Source: DATKUA01 sp965602675 (GTDB taxonomy: Bacteria > Acidobacteriota > DATKUA01). From it: 64,000 nucleotides of DNA. The position numbers and the translations under genes were made by a program. Positions 51,571 to 59,452 of this stretch are shown here, one piece after another (the first letter of the stretch is position 1; every line of letters begins with the position of its first letter). The notes beneath the pieces are model-generated. The model was not told the DNA's origin. It worked only from the letters and a program-made list of their open reading frames with translations, and did no database searches. The DNA lies in the NCBI GenBank assembly GCA_965602675.1, contig CBFCZO010000005.1, forward strand, positions 1 to 64,000. The letters run 5' to 3'.

Positions 51571-52839
51571 ATGAGTAAATATTTCATGCTGCTTGCGCTG
51601 GCAATGACATTGGCCTTGGCTCCTGCCGGCCTGCACGCGGATGACGAGAACTATGAGCTGAACTGGTTCATGCTCGTCAATTACGCTGGCAGGACAGGCG
51701 ACCTGAGCCCCAGCTTCGGCGACGGCAGCGACTACGTGCTCGGCGAGGAACGCCTTCGCATGGATCTCTCCGCGTGGGCCGACTCGATCGAAGCGGAGGC
51801 CAAGCTGAGACTCGACTTCTATCATGACGCTTTGACCGGTGAATTCGACATTGACCTGCGCGAAGCTTACATCGACTACACCGCAAACGCGTTCGACTTT
51901 CGCGTCGGCCGCCAGGTCATCACCTGGGGCGTCGGCGACCTGATCTTCATCAACGACGTCTGGCCGAAGGACTGGGTTTCCTTCTTCACCGGGCGGCCGC
52001 TGGGCTACCTCAAGCTCGGAGTCGACGGCGCCCGCATCCGCTACAGCGGTGACGCGCTCAGTGCCGAATTCGTCTACGTGCCCGTGTTCGAATCCGATAA
52101 CCTGCCGGGGGCCGACCGCTTCTCCTACTTCGATCCTTTCGTGAGCGTTCCCAACCGCGTCGAGCAGAAGCCGGAGCGAACCTTCGAGAATTCCGAGTTG
52201 GCCGCACGCATCTACGGCAACCTGGCGGATTTCGACGTCTCGGGTTACCTCTACAAGGGTTTCTGGCACTCGCCGGGCGTGACGCTCGACAATCCTTTCA
52301 CGCCGACTACCGCAACGATGTTCTACCCCGAGCTGAACGTCTACGGTGCCAGCGCGCAGGGCGCGGCCGTGGGCGGCATCCTCTCGCTTGAGGCCGGCTA
52401 TTACGATAGTCCGGAAGATAGTGAAGGCCTCGATCCAACGATCCCCAACTCGCAGTTCCGCTGGCTCGTGGGCTACTCCCGCCAGCTGATGGAAGACTTC
52501 ACTCTGGGGATTCAGTACTACCAGGAGCGGATCGTCGATCATGGCGCCTACCTCTCCACGCTGCCTCCGGGATTCCCTGCAGCCAAGGACTACCGCGATG
52601 TGGTGACCGTCAGCCTCGACCGCTGGCTAAGCCGTCAGACCTGGCGAATCTTCGTCTTCGCCTACTTCAGCCCAAACGACAAGGACTACTACCTGCTGCC
52701 CTCAATCACGCACAAGTTCTCCGACAAGCTGGCCCTGACAGCCGGAGCTAATATTTTTGGGGGAGAGGAAGATTACACATTCTTCGGACAGTTCGACGAG
52801 AACGATAACGTGTACCTTTCGCTGCGTTTTGATTTTTAA
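51571..52839 (+). CDS. DUF1302-like outer-membrane beta-barrel protein
   Basis: A 422-residue outer-membrane protein. The signal peptide (about 1-23, ending GLHA) precedes a barrel with alternating strands (LREAYIDYTANAFDFRVGRQ, then VITWGVGDLIFINDVWPKDW), a pattern of DUF1302 and related alginate- or long-chain-substrate porins. The C-terminus (NDNVYLSLRFDF) ends on phenylalanine, as outer-membrane barrels do. As last gene of the ArsR-rhodanese operon it may be the exit channel for the RND-exported cargo. A hairpin terminator follows. Confidence 0.85.
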   Translation: MSKYFMLLALAMTLALAPAGLHADDENYELNWFMLVNYAGRTGDLSPSFGDGSDYVLGEERLRMDLSAWADSIEAEAKLRLDFYHDALTGEFDIDLREAYIDYTANAFDFRVGRQVITWGVGDLIFINDVWPKDWVSFFTGRPLGYLKLGVDGARIRYSGDALSAEFVYVPVFESDNLPGADRFSYFDPFVSVPNRVEQKPERTFENSELAARIYGNLADFDVSGYLYKGFWHSPGVTLDNPFTPTTATMFYPELNVYGASAQGAAVGGILSLEAGYYDSPEDSEGLDPTIPNSQFRWLVGYSRQLMEDFTLGIQYYQERIVDHGAYLSTLPPGFPAAKDYRDVVTVSLDRWLSRQTWRIFVFAYFSPNDKDYYLLPSITHKFSDKLALTAGANIFGGEEDYTFFGQFDENDNVYLSLRFDF

Positions 52840-52878
52840 CGGGTATCAGGCTCCGCCGGCGCAGCGTTTTCGATTATT

Positions 52879-52915
52879 AAAGCCGGGAAGAGGAAACAAG
52901 CTCTCCCGGCTTTAT
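52879..52915 (+). terminator. Hairpin terminator at the end of the export operon
   Basis: AAAGCCGGGA at 52879-52888 pairs with TCCCGGCTTT at 52904-52913, with AG/CT extension towards the loop and TTATT after it. Confidence 0.9.
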
Positions 52916-52941
52916 TCGTGTACAAGCATGGCGCAGCAGTG

Positions 52942-53106
52942 TCAGCCAACTCGCTCGAGGACTTTGGTGACCAGCTTCTCCACCCACTCCTGGATCGTCG
53001 TGTCCATTTCTGCGACCCTGATCCTGAGGCGCTTGTGAACATCCTCAGGCAGGCGGATATGGATCATGCGTTTTTTCTCTTTTTTATCTTGTTCGTCCTC
53101 GGCCAT
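52942..53106 (-). CDS. 54-residue ribbon-helix-helix protein
   Basis: ATG 53106 to TGA 52942-52944 encodes a basic-acidic 54-residue protein: a lysine-rich start, then MIHIRLPEDVHKRLRIRV and MDTTIQEWVEKLVTKVL. The beta strand RMIHIRLP and two helices are the classic Arc/CopG-type ribbon-helix-helix fold, so it should be a DNA-binding dimer. It follows AAGCCGGGGGGATT, a usable ribosome binding site. There is no toxin-like partner beside it on either strand; the alkaline phosphatase upstream on the same strand starts at 54605 and ends 87 bases before this gene. It could be an orphan repressor, an antitoxin remnant or a regulator of the phosphatases. Confidence 0.85.
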   Translation of the reverse strand: MAEDEQDKKEKKRMIHIRLPEDVHKRLRIRVAEMDTTIQEWVEKLVTKVLERVG

Positions 53107-53192
53107 GAATCCCCCCGGCTTGATAAAAAGGATAAGTATAACTGAGATATATTAATAATCGGGTTCGGGGGAGAAAGCAAGCGAAAAGGTCC

Positions 53193-54605
53193 TCATTTAT
53201 GCCCGGATGCCTCAATCAGTTCGAATATCAGCTTGGCAATCTCGGTATTGTCGACGTAGCGTCCGCGCACCGGGTCCGTCTCGTCGGCATATTGCTCAAG
53301 AAGCGCGGCGGCTCGACCTTTCGCATAGAGCGGCACGAGGCTGTTGGTGTGGCCTTTGGAGTTCCATTGCAATCCGGGGAGTTTTCCCTTCCCGTTGTTT
53401 AGCAAAGGTGTCCACTCCGGATTCGAATCCGGGCCGAGCAGGTAGCCCGTCTCGTGATCGGCGGTCACGATCAGGAGAGTCTCATCCCAATTGCTATTCT
53501 GGTCGACCCACTCGATAACTGCTTCAACCGCCTTGTCGAAGTCGATCTGCTCTTCTATGAAGCGCGCGGAGCGGTTCGCGTGTGCCGCCCAATCGATGGC
53601 ACCGCCCTCAATCATCACCACGAAGCCATGGTCGCCGCCGCTTGGGGACCGCGACAGCACGCTCAGGGCCGCCAGGCTCATTTCGGCCAAAGTGGGGACA
53701 CCCTTGTTATAAGGTGTCTCGAAAGGTGTGGTGTCGATCACCGTTACGTTGGATCGATCCGAGGGGAGGTCAACTCCGCGGCGACGCAACTGGAGTGTCG
53801 TGTGGACCTGCGGAATGCCGATCACTCGCTTTGGGGTTTCGCCGCTTGTCAGGGCCAGGAACTCCTCCCGAGTTTGAACCAGTGTCCAGGGGTCGCTCTC
53901 CAGGTCGCCGTCGGCGTCGCTGCCGATCATCCCAGCCAAAAGTCTTTCCCAGACCTGCTTGCCGCCGACCATCTCATAATGCATCGGCTCGTTAAGGAGA
54001 CCTCCGTCGTCGTCGTAGAGCGGATGACCTGTTCCCATGATCACTTCCAGCCGGCTTTGCTTGATCATTTCGCGGGCGATGTCTTCGTAGCTGTAGCGGG
54101 AGATGTTGTGCGCAACATAGCAGGCCGGAGTGGCGTGAGCGAACGGCACAGAGCTGACAACGCCGGTAGCCTTGCTGTACTTCTCGGCCCGCTCCATCAG
54201 GTTTTCTATGACGCCTCCGTAATACTGCCTTCCCACTGTTTTATAGGAGGTCTTGACTCCGGTGGAGAGCGCTGTCGCGGAGGCGGCGGAGTCGGTCGGG
54301 AATGATCTGACGAAGTTAAAGTCGGTCCAGGCTTTGTCTGGATCGTATTTTGTGCCGTCATAGGAATGGGTCGACATGCCGAATTGCACGGGGAAACTAC
54401 AATACACCTGCCCTCCCGTTTCGCCGAAGCGGTACAGGCTGGCTGCCTCGACGTGGTTGTAGCCCATCCCGTCGCCGATCATGATGATGATGTTTCTGAC
54501 TGGAGAAGGTGGTTCCGCTGCTTGTTGGCTGCCGATGTAGAGAACCGTCAGTGTCGCAAACGCGATTGAGAGCAGCAACACCGCTTTAGCAGTGCCCATC
54601 CGCAT
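53193..54605 (-). CDS. Secreted alkaline phosphatase (PhoA family), copy 1
   Basis: A 470-residue phosphomonoesterase. After a signal peptide (about 1-28) the metal-binding start NIIIMIGDGMGYNHVEA (about 38-54) and the nucleophile in TDSAASATALSTGVKT (about 106-121) are present. Further metal ligands lie in IEGGAIDWAAHANR and VTADHETGYL, and the end has HTNSLVPLYAKG. ATG 54605 is chosen because AGGAGGTTTGAC precedes it. A close paralog follows on the same strand upstream (54740-56119); both may be induced when phosphate is short, but no Pho box was identified. Confidence 0.96.
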   Translation of the reverse strand: MRMGTAKAVLLLSIAFATLTVLYIGSQQAAEPPSPVRNIIIMIGDGMGYNHVEAASLYRFGETGGQVYCSFPVQFGMSTHSYDGTKYDPDKAWTDFNFVRSFPTDSAASATALSTGVKTSYKTVGRQYYGGVIENLMERAEKYSKATGVVSSVPFAHATPACYVAHNISRYSYEDIAREMIKQSRLEVIMGTGHPLYDDDGGLLNEPMHYEMVGGKQVWERLLAGMIGSDADGDLESDPWTLVQTREEFLALTSGETPKRVIGIPQVHTTLQLRRRGVDLPSDRSNVTVIDTTPFETPYNKGVPTLAEMSLAALSVLSRSPSGGDHGFVVMIEGGAIDWAAHANRSARFIEEQIDFDKAVEAVIEWVDQNSNWDETLLIVTADHETGYLLGPDSNPEWTPLLNNGKGKLPGLQWNSKGHTNSLVPLYAKGRAAALLEQYADETDPVRGRYVDNTEIAKLIFELIEASGHK

Positions 54606-54739
54606 GTCAAACCTCCTGTGAAGCATCTAACTAAATATGTAATATATTTTACACATTGTCAATGAGAGTTTTTGCCCGCTATTAATCGATAGGGTTTGGG
54701 TTTGCGGGCAATCCGGTTGGCAAGGATTGCAGATGATGG

Positions 54740-56119
54740 TCAGGGCCGCTTAGTTTCCAATAATTCGAAAATCGCTGAGGCTATTTCAGTGTTGTCGAGG
54801 TATCTGCCGCGCACCGGGTCCGTCTCGCCGGCATATTTCTCAAGAAGCGCGGCTCCCTTGCCTTTCGCGTAGAGCGGCACGAGGCTGTTTGTGTGGCTCG
54901 TCGAATGCCATTCCATGCCGGGTAGCTTGTCTTTTCCATGGTCTACCAGCGGCTTCCATTCCGGGTCGGAATCTGGGCCTAGCAGGTAACCGGCCTCGTG
55001 ATCAGCGGTTACGATTAGTATAGTCTCGTCCCAACTGCTATTTTGTTCGACCCACTCGATAACTGTTTCCACCGCCTTGTCGAAGTCGATCTGTTCCTCA
55101 ATCAGCCTGCCGCTCTCGTTGTGCTCGGCAGCCCAGTCGATTGCCCCCCCCTCGACCATTAGAAAGAAACCGTCGGGATCTTCATCGAGCACATTGAGCG
55201 CAGCGGCGCTCATCTCTGCAAGAGTCGGGACGCCGTCGTTGAAACGCACCTTGTTGGGTTCGTCATCAGCCGCGTTGCCATCGGGAGTGTGGCGCCTTTG
55301 CTGGAGGGTTCTGTGTACCCGGGCAAGGGCCAGCACCCTCTTTGGAGTATCGCCTTCGCGCAAGGCAATGATGTCCTCGCGTGTCTCGACGAGTTTCCAC
55401 GGGTCCGGCTCCCCGTCGCCGTCGCAATCTCCCCCTGCACTGCAGCCCTTGATTGCTTGCCACAAATCAACTCCGCCGGCGTATCGATACTCTCGCGGAT
55501 CCGGTGCTGTTGCACCATCGTCGTCATATTCCGGATGCCCCGCGCCCATCAGGACGTCGAGCGTGCTGACGTTGAGCATCTCTGCTGCTATCCCTTCGAA
55601 ATCGTATCGGTTTTCGTTGTGGGCGCTGAAACCGGCCGGAGTTGCGTGGGAGATAGGTACAGTGGTAACGATGCCTGTCGCTTTACCTGCGGACTCCGCG
55701 TAGGACACGACGTTATTCAGAGGCCGTTTGTCAGGATCGAGACCAATGAATCTGTTGGTGGTTTTCACACCTGTGGCCATTGCCGTGGCTGCTGCAGCGG
55801 AATCGGTGTAACCACTTTTTACGTAATCGAAATCGCTCCAGGCCTTGTCGGGATCGTATCCCGCACCGTTGGCTGAGTAAGTCGACATGGAGAGGCTGAT
55901 CGGGAAGCTTGCATAGGCCTGTCCGCCGGTCTTACCGAATCTGTAAAGGCTGGCGGCCTCGACGTGGTTGTAGCCCATGCCGTCACCGATCATAAGAATG
56001 ATGTTCTTGACGGAGAGTGCGGATTCGACTTCTTGATCAACTCCGGCTTGGGGAATTGTTAATGACAAAACGGTGAAAGAGATCAGAATCGATCCCACTG
56101 CGGTTAACGCTTTTCTCAA
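54740..56119 (-). CDS. Secreted alkaline phosphatase (PhoA family), copy 2
   Basis: A 459-residue paralog of the gene at 53193-54605. Shared motifs are NIILMIGDGMGYNHVEA, the nucleophile motif TDSAAAATAMATGVKT, VEGGAIDWAAEHNE and VTADHEAGYLLGPDSDPEW. The start is TTG at 56119 behind AAGGATATATAAG, giving a signal peptide MRKALTAVGSILIS and on. Its C-terminal half is more conserved with copy 1 than its N-terminal half. Tandem copies suggest a recent duplication with possible split of substrate or regulation. Confidence 0.95.
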   Translation of the reverse strand: MRKALTAVGSILISFTVLSLTIPQAGVDQEVESALSVKNIILMIGDGMGYNHVEAASLYRFGKTGGQAYASFPISLSMSTYSANGAGYDPDKAWSDFDYVKSGYTDSAAAATAMATGVKTTNRFIGLDPDKRPLNNVVSYAESAGKATGIVTTVPISHATPAGFSAHNENRYDFEGIAAEMLNVSTLDVLMGAGHPEYDDDGATAPDPREYRYAGGVDLWQAIKGCSAGGDCDGDGEPDPWKLVETREDIIALREGDTPKRVLALARVHRTLQQRRHTPDGNAADDEPNKVRFNDGVPTLAEMSAAALNVLDEDPDGFFLMVEGGAIDWAAEHNESGRLIEEQIDFDKAVETVIEWVEQNSSWDETILIVTADHEAGYLLGPDSDPEWKPLVDHGKDKLPGMEWHSTSHTNSLVPLYAKGKGAALLEKYAGETDPVRGRYLDNTEIASAIFELLETKRP

Positions 56120-56306
56120 CTTATATATCCTTATGTTCGTTCAGTTTGCCGGAATTCTGATGAATTAGTTGGACTGTTATTAGACGGTTTTTATTGTATC
56201 ACACATTTCCATAAAGCGAGATTATTCGGTTGTTACTGATGGAATTGCAGGAAATTATGCCTGCTTCCCGAACCGGAGGATTAATGATCAGAGGGGAGAT
56301 AGCCGC

Positions 56307-57101
56307 TTATGATCTTTTGATTTCGCGCGCTGTGATATGCGCGCCGACAACTTTGCCGCAGATTTTCTTCGCTTCGCAGACGACGCGGAATGGCCGGTTG
56401 TTGCCGTTGCCACCGACGAAGTGAACTACCGATGTCGCTCGCAGTCCCCAGAGAGCCTGCAATATCAAGCGTCGGAACTCCGTGCGGTCCTCAGGCGTCA
56501 CCAGGCTGGCCGCCGGCACGCCAACGAGGGTATTCTCATTCCTTCCAAACACTTCAGAGGCGGTCGTGTTGGCCTGGGCGATTGTCTGCCCTTCCGACTC
56601 GATCACTATTCCAACGTCGCTGGAGCTGGTGAAGTGGTGCGGTGCCTGCTTGCCTTCGCTGGCTTGCCCGAGCGGCGGCTTGGCAGCAATGTCTTTTTCG
56701 CCGTTGTGACGGCGCTCTTCGATGGCGTGGTTGATCGAGCTCACTACAGTGCCGAAGTTGGAGAAGCCGATACTCTTGTTGAAATAGTCGACGGCGCCGC
56801 TGTTTAGCGCACGCGCTTCTATCTTTTCATCGCCGACTTCGCTGACAACGATGACCGGTATATCGATCTTACGATCCTTGAGCGAATGAATCAGGTCGAT
56901 GCCGTTCATTCCTGGCCGCATGTCGTAATCGGATATGATGCAGTCGAATTCTCCATCGGCCAGAGCAGCGAGACATTCCTCGCCCGAGCGGACTATTTTG
57001 ACGCTGAAGGACGAACTTTGGCGTTCGAGATTCTTCTTGGTGATGTAGAGATGGTCCTCGTTGTCGTCGACGATGAGTATCCGTTTTGTTTTTTTGGGCA
57101 T
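56307..57101 (-). CDS. Response regulator with REC and PAS-like domains, no DNA-binding output
   Basis: A 264-residue protein. The receiver domain (about 6-122) has the acidic pair Asp12-Asp13, phospho-acceptor Asp58 in CIISDYDMRPGMNGID (one residue longer than the usual D-x-x-MPGMDG), and a Lys near NKSIGFSNF. After a linker (about 125-155) comes a PAS-like domain (about 155-260: IVIESEGQTIAQANTTASEVFGRNENTL). No HTH, GGDEF or kinase domain follows, so it may pass the signal by protein contact. ATG 57101 gives MPKKTKRILIVDDN; the longer frame from 57143 is not needed. No histidine kinase is adjacent. Confidence 0.88.
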   Translation of the reverse strand: MPKKTKRILIVDDNEDHLYITKKNLERQSSSFSVKIVRSGEECLAALADGEFDCIISDYDMRPGMNGIDLIHSLKDRKIDIPVIVVSEVGDEKIEARALNSGAVDYFNKSIGFSNFGTVVSSINHAIEERRHNGEKDIAAKPPLGQASEGKQAPHHFTSSSDVGIVIESEGQTIAQANTTASEVFGRNENTLVGVPAASLVTPEDRTEFRRLILQALWGLRATSVVHFVGGNGNNRPFRVVCEAKKICGKVVGAHITAREIKRS

Positions 57102-57198
57102 AACGGGGGCATATCCCTTCCACAGTGGGGTATATTCTACCATATTCGGATGTTTATTGAAAGCTGAACCGGCTTCGCGGTCACACTCAGGGAGCGTT

Positions 57199-57510
57199 TC
57201 AACAGAAGATGTCGAGGTTTATTTTACCATTCTTATCGAAGACCACTCCTTCCGCTTCGAGGCGTGCGCGCTGGCGCTCCGCATTGCCCATGGAGCCACG
57301 CAGGCTTATCGTCCCCTTGGCGCTGACCACCCGGTGCCATGGCACATCGGTGCCCTCGGGCAGCATGTGCAGGGCCCAGCCGACCTGGCGGGCGGCGCCC
57401 GGAGCGCCGACCATTAGCGCCACCTGCCCGTAGGTGCGCACACGGCCGGGGGGAATTGAGCGCACGGCTTCGTAAACCGTGTCGAAGAAGCTGGTTTCGC
57501 CGGAGCCCAC
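57199..57510 (-). CDS. Alkyltransferase-like (ATL) DNA-repair protein
   Basis: A 103-residue protein of the MGMT fold. The DNA-binding part has VRTYGQVALMVGAPGAARQVG (in two pieces) and the active-site motif is PWHRVV: tryptophan stands where active MGMT has the acceptor cysteine (PCHRV), so it cannot transfer alkyl groups. ATL proteins bind O6-alkylguanine and hand it to nucleotide excision repair. It starts with GTG at 57510, three bases after the stop of the upstream endonuclease/exonuclease gene, so the two are co-transcribed. Confidence 0.95.
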   Translation of the reverse strand: MGSGETSFFDTVYEAVRSIPPGRVRTYGQVALMVGAPGAARQVGWALHMLPEGTDVPWHRVVSAKGTISLRGSMGNAERQRARLEAEGVVFDKNGKINLDIFC

Positions 57511-57513
57511 GTC

Positions 57514-58440
57514 TCAGTCGTTGTCGGCCGTCGATCTGAAAACGGCTACCAGCGGCAGGTGATCGCTGACACCGTTCTCGTACTGGTCGGCGCCGAGCTC
57601 GACGTCCCAGTCGCGGATCGGCTCGATCCGCTCGAACTCACCGCCGCGCAGCGCGGGCGTAACAGAGATGTGGTCGATCAGCGAAAGGTTGCGGTTGCCC
57701 TCGTAGTTATACCAGATATTTGAGTATTCGCCCTCGGGAAGAGCTGTGGTGAGGAAGACGACGTGGCCCGCTTCGCGCAGCCGCTCGCTGGAAATGCCGG
57801 AATAGTAGGAGTTGAAATCGCCAGCAATTATGATGTCTTCTTCGGCGTCGGCGGCGCTCAGTTCAGCGCTGAGCCACTCGTTTATCGCGTCGTACTGGAT
57901 GTTGCGGATTTCGACGCTGCGCTCCGCTTCCGGGATCGACTTGAGATGCACGACCATCAAGGTGAAGTCGAACTTGTTTATACGCATGCGGAACACCAGC
58001 GGCTGGCGCGACTCCCGGTCCAGTCCCGTTACGGCTACACCGCGAAGGGCATCATAAGCCTGCTCGTCGAATTCGATCTGGTCGACGCGATCCTTGCGCC
58101 ACAGCAAAGCCAGCTTCTGCGGGATGCGCTGGAGCGAAATGAAATAGTCGTAATCGCCCAGTTCCCCTACAAGCTGCTCGACCGTGCAGGGGCAGGTGAT
58201 TTCCTCCAGCGCGAGGACGTCGAGGTCGAGCTCGCGGATGATACCGGCGATACGCTTGATATCCTCCTCGCCACGGTTGAGTGCGCCGAACCATTCGAGA
58301 TTCCAGGTGGCGATGCGTGCGGTCTCGGCGTTTTCCACCGCCGAATTGGCGTTCTCGTCGACTGTGTTTTCGTTTGTGCAGGAGATCGACGCTGCCAAGG
58401 CGAGAGCAGCAGCGAGAATGAGGCCCGTCGTTTTTTTCAT
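57514..58440 (-). CDS. Endonuclease/exonuclease/phosphatase-family lipoprotein
   Basis: A 308-residue EEP-fold protein. It opens with a signal segment ending in LAASISCTNEN, whose cysteine (about residue 21) is a probable lipidation site, so the enzyme should be outside the cytoplasm. Catalytic motifs are WNLEWFG, LALEEITC, GDFNSYYSG and SDHLPLVAVF, the DNase I-type Asn, Glu, Asp/Asn and Asp-His residues. It may degrade external DNA or phosphoesters. ATG 58440 follows GACGGAGAATAGTC. It lies between a DUF72 gene (2 bases away) and the ATL gene (3 bases), a tight operon. Confidence 0.9.
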   Translation of the reverse strand: MKKTTGLILAAALALAASISCTNENTVDENANSAVENAETARIATWNLEWFGALNRGEEDIKRIAGIIRELDLDVLALEEITCPCTVEQLVGELGDYDYFISLQRIPQKLALLWRKDRVDQIEFDEQAYDALRGVAVTGLDRESRQPLVFRMRINKFDFTLMVVHLKSIPEAERSVEIRNIQYDAINEWLSAELSAADAEEDIIIAGDFNSYYSGISSERLREAGHVVFLTTALPEGEYSNIWYNYEGNRNLSLIDHISVTPALRGGEFERIEPIRDWDVELGADQYENGVSDHLPLVAVFRSTADND

Positions 58441-58442
58441 GA

Positions 58443-59306
58443 CTATTCTCCGTCGTCGGTCGTAGAAGTAATTTTTTCCTTGATCCCTTCCGGTAATTCT
58501 TCGGGTGGTTCTTCGCCGAGAATCAGCCGAAGCTGCAGGGCGTTGACGACGCCCTGTGCCTGCCAATGGTTGTTGAAGAAAACATAGGTGTCGCGTTCCC
58601 CGGCCGGTATTCCCGAATCATCCAACTCCTCACCGGCCAGTTTTCTCACGGCCCCGGCAAGCTTGCTGAGCTGATCGGGCGAATACAGGTAGTCGTAGCG
58701 CTGCCAGGCGTGCTCGTGCTCGTACCACTTCTCGGCGTTGCGCCCGTGCAGGCGGACGTAGCCGAACGGGCCGATCCGCTCCCAGCCGCCGCGGAAGAGA
58801 TCGCCGACGTCGGGAGCATCGGTCGTCACCAGGGCCAGTTTTCGCTCGTCGAGAAAATCGAAAGCCTGGCGGTTCTTCCATCTGCCGTGGCGGAACTCGA
58901 CGGCGATTGGATAGCTCTCGAATTTGCGCGCCAGGCCGTCGAGATAATCGAGGCTCTCGCTCGTGGCGTGGAAGGAGTAGGGAAACTGAATCAGCAGCGA
59001 GAGCAAGGCGTTGTTTTCCGCCAAAGCATCGAGCGCGGTGCGGAAGGCGTCGATCTCCTGCTGACCGTACTTGCGCTCGTGCGTGAAGCTTTTATGTGCC
59101 TTGAGGGCGAACTTCATCCCCGGCGCCTTCTCGAGGAAGCCGTCGATTCCTTGCTTGCCGGGCAGCGTGTAATAAGAATAGTTAAGCTCGACAATGGGGA
59201 AGAGCTTCGAGAAGTAGGGGAGCATCTCCCATTTCTGCGTGCCCTCGTGATAGAATGGCCCGACCCAGTCCTCGTAACTGAAGCCGGATGTCGACACCAG
59301 GATCAT
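58443..59306 (-). CDS. DUF72 (YecE-like) family protein
   Basis: A 287-residue protein of the DUF72 family, a TIM-barrel-like fold of unknown role. Signposts: STSGFSYEDWVGPFYHEG at the N-terminus (about 4-21), the loop YPIAVEFRHGRW (about 131-142), VRLHGRNAEKWYEHEH (about 185-200) and YVFFNNHWQAQGV towards the end (about 243-256). It is the first gene of the DUF72-EEP-ATL operon. Nothing in the sequence ties it to a known reaction. Confidence 0.92.
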   Translation of the reverse strand: MILVSTSGFSYEDWVGPFYHEGTQKWEMLPYFSKLFPIVELNYSYYTLPGKQGIDGFLEKAPGMKFALKAHKSFTHERKYGQQEIDAFRTALDALAENNALLSLLIQFPYSFHATSESLDYLDGLARKFESYPIAVEFRHGRWKNRQAFDFLDERKLALVTTDAPDVGDLFRGGWERIGPFGYVRLHGRNAEKWYEHEHAWQRYDYLYSPDQLSKLAGAVRKLAGEELDDSGIPAGERDTYVFFNNHWQAQGVVNALQLRLILGEEPPEELPEGIKEKITSTTDDGE

Positions 59307-59452
59307 GCCGCGATGCTAGCACCGGGTGTGCTGCTCCGCAATTGAGCCGGGTTTTTCCGCACGAAGGCTTGTGTCGGCATCGGCGGCGACTGCGTTTGCG
59401 CTTACAGCAGCGTGGTTCGAAGTGTCTGATAATGTCTCAAGGGGAGGGGATT

